Shown: piece after piece, positions 57,386 to 64,000 of the stretch
Numbering within the stretch: position 1 is the first letter of the stretch
Layout of the letters: every line of letters begins with the position of its first letter
Assembly: GCF_000022565.1 (NCBI RefSeq)
Contig: NC_012483.1
Coordinates: 1 to 64,000, forward strand
Direction: 5' to 3'
Origin: Acidobacterium capsulatum ATCC 51196
GTDB taxonomy: Bacteria > Acidobacteriota > Terriglobia > Terriglobales > Acidobacteriaceae
DNA: 64,000 nucleotides
Notes under the pieces: generated by a model
Told to the model about the DNA's origin: nothing
What the model saw: only the letters and a program-made list of their open reading frames with translations
Databases searched by the model: none
Translations under genes and position numbers: made by a program

Positions 57386-60300
57386 ATGAGAACTTGCGAT
57401 GGAAAGGGACCAACCGGCCCTCTTTCGCTCGAAGGCTTCAGTTCAGCGCGTCAATTCTTCAGGAACTCTGGCAGCATTTTTCTGTCGCTCTTGCTGGCTA
57501 TGTGCATGCTCCACCCGCTGGCCGCGCGCGCCCAGGTGCTCACCGCAACGCTCTCCGGAGTCGTAACGGACTCGAGCGGCGCTGTGATTCCAAACGCAAC
57601 CATCACCGTTACAGAGGATGGCGTTGCAGGCGTAAGCCGCACGGTCCAATCCGATGCGACCGGCAATTACTCCATCACCAATCTCTCAGCCGGAACCTAC
57701 ACGGTCACCATTACCGCCACCAGCTTTGAGAGCTTTCAGGCGCAGCACGTGGTCTTGAACGTTGCCCAGAAACGCGGCCTCAATGCAGTTCTCAAGGTCG
57801 GCTCCGCAAGCACGACCGTGACCATCAACGCTTCTGCCGTGGCGGTCAATACGCAAAGCGCAGCCGAGTCCGGCACGCTCACCGGCAAGCAGATTCACGA
57901 GCTGGAGCTCGCCGGCCGCAACTTTCAGGAGCTCGTCACGCTTCAGCCGGGCGTCGTCAACCAGATGGGCGACGAAACCAACGCCGGTAACACCGCAATG
58001 TCAGTCAATGGTGCCCGCACCAGCGCCAATAACTGGACCATTGACGGAGCGGACATCAACGATACGGGCTCGAATACGACCGTCACCAACTCGCCCAACG
58101 TCGACGCCATTCAGGAATTCACACTCGAGCGCGGCACCTACGATGCAGGCTATGGCCGCTCTGGCGGTGGCCAGGTGCTGGTGCAGACCAAGGCGGGCAC
58201 CAGTCACTTTCATGGCGATGCCTACGAGTATGTGCGCAACACTATGCTCGATGCCAACGAATGGTTTAATAAGCGCCAGCAGGCAGAGAATGGCCTGCCC
58301 AACAAGAACCCGGTCAACCATCACAATGTTTACGGCTTCACCATTGGCGGCCCGGCCTTCATTCCCAAGCTCTACAACACCAGCAGGAAGAGAACCTATT
58401 TCTTCTGGGCAGAGGAATGGCGCAAGACCAGCACGCCCGGCGGCGATACCATGCCCGCGGCCTCCCAGGCAGAACTGCAGGGCATCGTACCCGGCGACTT
58501 TACCAATGCACCCGCCAACTGTACGACGTATGATCCTGCTTCCAACACCACGAAAATCTCGTCGCAGTGCTATAGCAGCAATTCCAAGGTCTATCTGACC
58601 AACGTCTTTGACAAATTCCCCGCCAATGACGGGGGTAATTACACTTTTTCATACAGCGCGCTGAACAACTACCGCGATGACATCGTGCGCGTCGACGAGT
58701 ACTTCACAAAGAAGCTGCATTTCTTCGCGAGATACCTGAACGACACGATGCCTTCCGATGATCCTGAGGGCCTGTGGGCCGGCTCCAATTACCCCACCCT
58801 CACCGACACCTCCTACAACTCCCCGGGCAAGAACGTTGTAGCCAACCTCACATGGACCATCAGCCCCAAGGCGGTCAATGAGTTTGAGTTTGCCTGGTCG
58901 CAGGGCACCATCGCCGCGAATATCAAGCCGGGCCAGTTCGCAACCTCTTCCAAGATCAATAGCGAACTGACCAACCAATGGACGCCCGATCCCTATGGCA
59001 AGGTCCCAGCCGTCAGCATTATCGGAGTCACCGGCTTCAACCCCGGCTCGTCCCCATACAAGGAGCGCAACCTCGACCGCACATTCTTCGACAATCTCTC
59101 GCTGTCTCTCGGCAAGCAGACCATCCGCACCGGCTTCCAGTTGCAGCAGATGGTCAAGACCGAAAATGCCGTGAATGGCGATCCCAGCTTCAGCTTCAAT
59201 TCGTGGGGTGACTTCCTCGTGGGCAACGTGGCTTCGTTCACTCAGACGCTGCCGGATATCGTGCCTGACCTGCACTTTGCCAATCTTGAGGCGTACATTC
59301 AGGATGACTGGAACATAACCCGCCGTCTCACCCTGAACCTGGGCGTCCGCTGGAGCCGCTTCCCATCACCCACCGATGTGAACAACACCCTTTCCAACTT
59401 CGATCCGGCATTTTTCAGCCCGCTCTTTGCTCCGCAGATCGATGGTGGAAATGCAGCGACAGACCAAAACGCCGGCAATTTCCTTCCCGGACAATCTATC
59501 AACGGCTACGCGCTTCTCCCGGCCACTTACACCAACGGCCTCATTTTTCCCAAAGGTGCTGCCTGCGCGCAGGCGCAGTCCATTGCACCTCTGTCCTCCT
59601 GTTCTCCCTATAACCGCTATGTCAATCCCAACTACAACGCCAACTTTGCTCCTCGTCTTGGCTTCTCCTATGACGTCAGGGGCAATGGAAAGACCGTCAT
59701 TCGCGGCGGCCTTGGCATCTTCTACGATCGCCTGCTCGACGGCATCTGGGAGCAGAATGCCTTCAACAACCCTCCGCTCGCGCAGAAGGTCACTATCCTC
59801 AATGGTTCATTTGACAACATTCAGAGCGGATCAAACGCTGTCAGTTATGGGCCCAATAACATCACTGCCACAGGAACGCCCGCATTCAAGGTGCCCAACT
59901 ACGCCAACTTCAATGTCTCGGTGCAGCATATGCTCTTGCCCAACACCGTTGTGGAAGTGGCTTACGTCGGCAACCTGGCGCGTCACCTTCTTGGTGAAGT
60001 CGACTTGAACCAGCCCACCGTGGCCGCCCGCGAGACCGCGCCCACGAACTCCAGCGTGAACTACATCCGTCCTTATCGCGGCTACGCGGCCATTGTCAGC
60101 CGTGTGCCCATATTCACCAATAACTACAACTCGCTGCAGATCAGCGTGAACCATCAATCCCACGGCCTGCAGTTGGGCATGGCCTACACCTACTCCAAAG
60201 ACATGACCACCAATTCCTCTGACCGCAGCAACGTGGCGACAGACACCTATGACCTCAGCCTCGACTACGGTCCATCGACCTACAACACGCCGCAAATCTT

Positions 60301-60862
60301 CACTGCCGATTACGTCTACGATCTGCCCTTCTTCCGCGGCCAGCATGGCCTCAAGGGCAGGCTGCTGGGCGGATGGGAGGTTTCAGGCATTACCTCCTTC
60401 ACCTCCGGCAGTTCCATCTCGCTCATTCAGCCGCTCGGACCCTGGGATCAAAGCGGTCTGAATACCGGCCTCGGCATGGGAGCGGCAGGCATCGCGCCTC
60501 GCCCGGACCAAATCGCTCCGGTTCACATGTACAAGAAGGTAGGGGAGTGGTTCAGCACCTCATCCTTTGCCACTGCCGTCAATCACTTTGGCTCCGAGCG
60601 CAGTGGCAGCATGCTCGGCCCCGGGTATGACAACTGGGATCTGGCCGCTGTCAAAAACATCAAGATCCTGAATGGGGATTCGTTCCAGCTTCGTGGTGAA
60701 TTCTTCAATGCCTTCAACCATGAGAGCTTCGGCAGCCCCGGCAGCATTGGCAGTTCTAACTTCGACGGCGTCGATGTTGGAACCCAGGACCCCAGCTACG
60801 GGCAGGTGATTGCTGGACATTCACCGCGCCGCATCCAACTCGCAGCCAAGTTCTACTTTTAA
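57386..60862 (+). CDS. TonB-dependent receptor, Oar-like
   Basis: Second large outer-membrane receptor, 1158 residues. Sec signal (cleavage near AARAQ, residue 50), carboxypeptidase-regulatory-like domain (about 52-135; GVVTDSSGAVIPNATITVTEDG split), plug (about 145-275; IHELELAGRNFQELVTLQPG region) and beta-barrel ending with QLAAKFYF, the outer-membrane insertion signal. ATG 57386 is preceded by AGGAGG and by an in-frame GTG; the upstream open frame is not used. It lies downstream of the DeoR regulator and chitinase, so uptake of chito-oligosaccharides is the likely role. Sequence similarity to the first receptor is limited to general architecture, so they are likely not recent duplicates. 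Confidence 0.9.
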   Translation: MRTCDGKGPTGPLSLEGFSSARQFFRNSGSIFLSLLLAMCMLHPLAARAQVLTATLSGVVTDSSGAVIPNATITVTEDGVAGVSRTVQSDATGNYSITNLSAGTYTVTITATSFESFQAQHVVLNVAQKRGLNAVLKVGSASTTVTINASAVAVNTQSAAESGTLTGKQIHELELAGRNFQELVTLQPGVVNQMGDETNAGNTAMSVNGARTSANNWTIDGADINDTGSNTTVTNSPNVDAIQEFTLERGTYDAGYGRSGGGQVLVQTKAGTSHFHGDAYEYVRNTMLDANEWFNKRQQAENGLPNKNPVNHHNVYGFTIGGPAFIPKLYNTSRKRTYFFWAEEWRKTSTPGGDTMPAASQAELQGIVPGDFTNAPANCTTYDPASNTTKISSQCYSSNSKVYLTNVFDKFPANDGGNYTFSYSALNNYRDDIVRVDEYFTKKLHFFARYLNDTMPSDDPEGLWAGSNYPTLTDTSYNSPGKNVVANLTWTISPKAVNEFEFAWSQGTIAANIKPGQFATSSKINSELTNQWTPDPYGKVPAVSIIGVTGFNPGSSPYKERNLDRTFFDNLSLSLGKQTIRTGFQLQQMVKTENAVNGDPSFSFNSWGDFLVGNVASFTQTLPDIVPDLHFANLEAYIQDDWNITRRLTLNLGVRWSRFPSPTDVNNTLSNFDPAFFSPLFAPQIDGGNAATDQNAGNFLPGQSINGYALLPATYTNGLIFPKGAACAQAQSIAPLSSCSPYNRYVNPNYNANFAPRLGFSYDVRGNGKTVIRGGLGIFYDRLLDGIWEQNAFNNPPLAQKVTILNGSFDNIQSGSNAVSYGPNNITATGTPAFKVPNYANFNVSVQHMLLPNTVVEVAYVGNLARHLLGEVDLNQPTVAARETAPTNSSVNYIRPYRGYAAIVSRVPIFTNNYNSLQISVNHQSHGLQLGMAYTYSKDMTTNSSDRSNVATDTYDLSLDYGPSTYNTPQIFTADYVYDLPFFRGQHGLKGRLLGGWEVSGITSFTSGSSISLIQPLGPWDQSGLNTGLGMGAAGIAPRPDQIAPVHMYKKVGEWFSTSSFATAVNHFGSERSGSMLGPGYDNWDLAAVKNIKILNGDSFQLRGEFFNAFNHESFGSPGSIGSSNFDGVDVGTQDPSYGQVIAGHSPRRIQLAAKFYF

Positions 60863-60896
60863 TCAGCCTTGAGCTGAATCAACTTGCATGACTGGG

Positions 60897-60929
60897 AAGG
60901 CCGGAGTCTATGCTCCGGCCTTACTTTTT
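60897..60929. terminator. Bidirectional terminator overlapping a stop codon
   Basis: Arms AAGGCCGGAG (60897-60906) and its complement (60913-60922) followed by ACTTTTTTT on the plus strand. It ends the receptor transcript, and its right arm overlaps the stop codon (60921-60923) of the converging TPR gene. Confidence 0.8.
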
Positions 60930-62102
60930 TTGTGTCTGTGCTGGCGCGGCCGCCTTGGACTTCCCATCCGGCGCCTCTGACATCACCTGCAGCAGTCGCT
61001 CGTTCTCGGCTTTTTGCAGGCCCTGCAGCTTCTTGAACTCCGCATTCGACGCATCCACCATTCCCATCTTGCGATAGAGACGTCCAAGCCGCCAGCGGGC
61101 ATTGGTGTCCTTCGGTGCCAGCCGCACCGCCTCCCGATACTCCGCCACGGCCTTCGCGTCGTCATTCAAGTCCGCGTAAACCTCGCCCAAATCGCGATGC
61201 GCCATCGCATTGCCCGGCCCCATCCTGACAGCCTTCTTCAGCAGCGGCAACGCATCGTCCGGCTTGCTCCTGCGCAGATCCGTATCGGCAAGGTAAAGCG
61301 TCGCCAGAAAGTTTCCGGGATCATTCGCAAGTTCCGCCTCAAACTGCGTGGCTGCCTCCGGGTACTGGCTCCGTGTCCACAACAGATATCCCAATCCAAA
61401 GTGAACATTCGGCTCTTTGGGGTTCGCAGCGATCGCCGCCCTGAACTCCCGTTCCGCGCCAATCCAGTCCTTCATCTCATCGAGTGCCTCGCCCACCAGC
61501 ATGTGAGCCTGGGCCGACTGCGGATCGAGGGCAATAATCTGATGAAAGGTGTCCAGCACACACTTGTAGTCCCTGGCGTAGAGGCAGCTATGAGCCAGCG
61601 TCAGCAGCAGTGTCAGGTTATTTTGATCCAGCTCTGCCGCCTGCTTCAGATACGGAGTCGCCGCGGCATACTGAGCCAGCCCGTAATGTGACATGCCCAT
61701 CAGCAGCACAATGCGCTCGCTCTTGGGGTCCTCTTTCAGCATTGGCTGAAACATCGCAATGGCCTGCCGGTAATTGCCGTTTCTGAAATACATGAGCCCA
61801 AGATTAGGCCGCAATCCGGGCATCGCCGGTGCAATCGCCATCGCCTTCTGATACTCCGCGATGGCGTCTGCAATGTGATTTTGCCGCTCCGCCAACTCGC
61901 CGGCATGCGCATAAGCCACGGCATCCTCTGGATGCTGTTGCAACCACGCACGCCAGAGCGCTTCAGCCTGCGCGTACCGTCCCTGCTGCTCCAGTTCCGC
62001 GGCCTTCTGGTTCGGATTCGTCTGCGCCACGACAGCCGGATTCCAGGTCAGCGTCAGCCCCGCAAGAGACAAGCCGAGCACATGTAGGCGTATTGATTTC
62101 AT
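60921..62102 (-). CDS. Secreted tetratricopeptide repeat protein
   Basis: A 393-residue exported protein: Sec signal (residues 1-27, MKSIRLHVLGLSLAGLTLTW... ending VVAQ), then about nine TPR units (about 30-360; typical pairs such as AAELEQQGRYAQAEALWRAWLQQHPEDA in parts, ARWRLGRLYRKMGMVDASNAEF) and a short polar, Ala/Gln/Lys-rich tail. TPR arrays mediate protein-protein contacts. No enzyme domain is present and the partner is unknown. It converges on the TonB-dependent receptor and shares its terminator. Upstream lies tRNA-Ser in the same direction. Confidence 0.88.
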   Translation of the reverse strand: MKSIRLHVLGLSLAGLTLTWNPAVVAQTNPNQKAAELEQQGRYAQAEALWRAWLQQHPEDAVAYAHAGELAERQNHIADAIAEYQKAMAIAPAMPGLRPNLGLMYFRNGNYRQAIAMFQPMLKEDPKSERIVLLMGMSHYGLAQYAAATPYLKQAAELDQNNLTLLLTLAHSCLYARDYKCVLDTFHQIIALDPQSAQAHMLVGEALDEMKDWIGAEREFRAAIAANPKEPNVHFGLGYLLWTRSQYPEAATQFEAELANDPGNFLATLYLADTDLRRSKPDDALPLLKKAVRMGPGNAMAHRDLGEVYADLNDDAKAVAEYREAVRLAPKDTNARWRLGRLYRKMGMVDASNAEFKKLQGLQKAENERLLQVMSEAPDGKSKAAAPAQTQKK

Positions 62103-62387
62103 TGGTGACCATCATAAGTGCTCTAACGTCAGTTGTGACGCAAAACTCGCTGAACGTCCATACCGGAAAATATGAACGCAACGCGGCCAGTCTCATATTT
62201 GCACGACAACCGCGCACAGCAAAAAGGCTCTCGCAATCGAGAGCGCGCAAACCCTTCCTGGCGTCGCAGGCCAGATGATTCGGTAGTGCTTGCAATCTGT
62301 CTGGAAAACAGGAAATGCAGAATTCGAACCACTCTCCCATGCAGGGCTGGCTCACGTTGATTCTTAATTCTGAGACGAGAGAGATGC

Positions 62388-62479
62388 TGGCGGAGAGGGA
62401 GGGATTCGAACCCCCGATACCCGTAAAGGTATGCCTGATTTCGAGTCAGGTGCATTCAACCGGGCTCTGCCACCTCTCC
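62388..62479 (-). tRNA. tRNA-Ser (anticodon CGA)
   Basis: Class II tRNA with encoded CCA. Acceptor 5' strand GGAGAGG (62479-62473) pairs with CCTCTCC, followed by discriminator G and CCA. The anticodon stem CTGA/TCAG encloses the loop CTCGAAA with anticodon CGA (62441-62443), which reads the serine codon UCG. A long variable arm (CATACCTTTACGGGTATC region) and the T-loop GTTCGAATC are present. No integrase or attachment duplication is seen at its 3' end. Confidence 0.95.
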
Positions 62480-63360
62480 GCTATCGGACTAATCGTTTTT
62501 CACCAGCCTGCTGTTTAGGCTGATTGAGTCACTTCCATGCGGGACGCGCCGGTGTCCGTTCTGGTCTCCCTTTGCTTTTCACCTATCGCCGGGCAAGATC
62601 TTCCCGGAAGCTTGGTGGCTGGCAGTGGGATGTGCTCAGCGCATAACGATCTGCAACGTCTTGCCGCCGGGGCAGATCCGCGCAAGCGCGCAGATCAAGT
62701 CCGGCCATAACGAGTTTACTGGCAAAGCTATGGGGAATGCAATGCCGCCCTTCCGGGCTTACGTTCTTCTGCCGGCTTCGATGCCTCGGGCTGGAGCGGT
62801 GCGCGTTTGTACTGGTCTCTTCTTGGTTTTTCTCTAAGCGGACTGTCCTCGCGGCAGCCGGGTACTCGGGAGTGCGGTCCGAAGAGCGCATCTCTATTGG
62901 CAGGGTTCTGTGCACGCGCAGTTCAGTCTCCGTGCGCAGGTCTCCTCCGGTCCTCACAAGCCTGCCCCCAGGGTATGGCGGTTGCAATGCCGGGAGTAGT
63001 TCTCAATCCCGGCCGCTTCCCTGGCCGTGGAGTGCCAGCCGAATCGCCGCATCGGAGGGAAGAAGAGATCGTTCAGAGCTTTGGGGGCAGGGGCCGGACC
63101 TGCCATCAAGGATCCACATATCGGAGCATGAGTGCGGATAGCGTGTAAATCGGGCATTCCTCAGTCGCCCGTATGGCTGCTCTCTCAGCAGCAGCCGATT
63201 ACATGTGGCTCGCCTGAGCCGGGCAAAGACAGAGGGTTCGGATGTATATCAATTACAATCCAGTTGATGATCCGATCCGGCAGCCATATTTTTCTTGAAG
63301 CTGAGCTCAACCGCACTGCATTGTCTGCCTGGACTGCCTGCTGGAGCGGAAATTGGCCTG
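62480..63360. other. Region without convincing genes
   Basis: About 880 bases between tRNA-Ser and the flippase. Several open frames up to 134 codons exist on both strands, but they overlap one another, lack good ribosome sites, are very rich in Arg, Pro and Ser, and match no family I know. I see no repeat, transposase or RNA structure that I can name. The last 120 bases are AT-rich and likely hold the flippase promoter. Confidence 0.4.
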
Positions 63361-64000
63361 ATGCTTAAGGATAAAAAAGCTGGACAATCCCTTCGGAACG
63401 GCAAAGAGGGCACAGATGGGGCGGATTCTGAGAACACGCGCCAAGGGGATCGTAGCCGCCTCGCCGATAACGTCATCTCGCTATATGTCCTCCAGGGGCT
63501 GAATTACCTTATTCCGATTGCCGTCTTGCCGTATCTGGTGCGTGTGTTGGGCCTCGATATGTACGGATTGATGGCCTTCGCCCAGTCGTTTGCCCAGTAC
63601 TTTACAATTTTGACTGATTATGGCTTCGGCTTCTCTGCCACCCGCGACATCGCGCGTCAGCGCGACGATAATGAGGCCATTTCGCGCATTTTCTGTTCTG
63701 TCTTGACTATCAAATTAGCACTCCTGTTACTCGGTGCAGTGGTTGCTGGCATAGTCATAGCAGTCGTACCTCGATTTCATCATAATGCGCCCTTCTTTCT
63801 TGCCGCATACCTCGCGGTTGTTGGGAATACGCTCTTTCCGGTCTGGTATTTTCAGGGCATCGAGAGAATGCGTTATATCTCGGTTGTTATTGGGATTTCA
63901 AAGCTGGCAGCCGCCATCGCTCTCTTCGCCTTCGTTCACCGTCCTCAGGACGCTTTACTCGCGATTACCATTCAATCGCTGGGCACATTGGTTGGTGGAG
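63361..64000 (+). CDS. Polysaccharide flippase, Wzx/RfbX type (partial, cut by window end)
   Basis: The reading frame is open from ATG 63361 to the window end, giving 213 residues of an expected 400-500. After a polar N-terminal tail of about 35 residues, helices begin with ISLYVLQGLNYLIPIAVLPYLVRVLG, followed by the conserved YGLMAFAQSFAQYF and DYGFGFSATRDIARQRDD and, later, FPVWYFQGIERMRYI, all typical of O-antigen/exopolysaccharide flippases of the MOP superfamily. It would move undecaprenyl-linked repeat units across the inner membrane. It probably opens a surface-polysaccharide cluster to the right. The start codon is not firm, as the ribosome site is weak. Confidence 0.85.
   Translation, partial: MLKDKKAGQSLRNGKEGTDGADSENTRQGDRSRLADNVISLYVLQGLNYLIPIAVLPYLVRVLGLDMYGLMAFAQSFAQYFTILTDYGFGFSATRDIARQRDDNEAISRIFCSVLTIKLALLLLGAVVAGIVIAVVPRFHHNAPFFLAAYLAVVGNTLFPVWYFQGIERMRYISVVIGISKLAAAIALFAFVHRPQDALLAITIQSLGTLVGG

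Noticed and set aside
62290-62345. TTCGAA-containing stretch upstream of the TPR gene that looks like a second tRNA T-arm
   Set aside because: No T-stem pairing, anticodon arm or acceptor could be found around it, so it is not a tRNA or clear attachment remnant.
62129-62455. 108-codon open frame across the tRNA-Ser region
   Set aside because: Its N-terminal part (GFESLPLRQ) is the usual false translation of a tRNA-Ser 3' half.

Overview
The window looks like the chromosome of an acidobacterium of subdivision 1 (Terriglobia, close to Acidobacterium, Terriglobus and Granulicella). I infer this from two very large TonB-dependent receptors of the Oar type (carboxypeptidase-like regulatory domain, plug, barrel ending in F), the density of exported glycoside hydrolases with Sec or twin-arginine signals, the small YtcA-like lipoprotein in an Mdt-type efflux operon, and the moderately high GC. 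No strain can be named from sequence alone. I saw no phage, insertion sequence, CRISPR array or rRNA; the only RNA gene recognised is a tRNA-Ser(CGA).

Layout. 117-2921 (minus): lutABC, lactate oxidation. 3127-5188 (minus): three tandem 59-residue secreted peptides with identical signal peptides, followed by two membrane proteins; this is the least explained part of the window. 5695-9761: a divergent pair of exported mannosidases, GH125 and GH92. 9860-14988 (minus): an efflux operon (TolC-like, YtcA-like, HlyD-like, FUSC). 15185-17338: GH51 arabinofuranosidase. 17503-20331: AtuA and an AtuA-like small protein, a probable truncated transporter remnant, and a divergent LysR regulator. 20510-24517: carboxylesterase and GH3 beta-glucosidase.

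24604-36703 is a fructan-use locus: sugar kinase, GntR regulator with a LacI-like sensor, TonB-dependent receptor, GH32 fructanase and sugar/H+ symporter, then a sialidase-fold BNR protein and an SGNH esterase. A perfect-armed palindrome in front of the receptor is the likely GntR operator.

36784-60862 is a chitin/amino-sugar and D-amino-acid region: a glutaminase-less GlmS-type SIS protein (probable glucosamine-6-phosphate deaminase), two GH20 hexosaminidases, three GH18 proteins (one with a large unknown N-terminal domain, one with a changed active-site Asp, one with CBM5/12 and Fn3 modules), a DeoR/AgaR-type regulator and a second TonB-dependent receptor. Embedded in it (42973-48937) is a D-amino-acid set: N-acyl-D-amino-acid deacylase, RidA, GntP-type permease, lactonase-like propeller and a divergent PLP-dependent D-threonine aldolase/D-serine dehydratase-like enzyme. 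Together these could use chitin and N-acetylated, D-amino-acid-containing wall debris.

The right end holds a TPR lipoprotein-like secreted protein, tRNA-Ser, about 0.9 kb with no convincing gene, and the first part of a Wzx-type polysaccharide flippase cut by the window edge.
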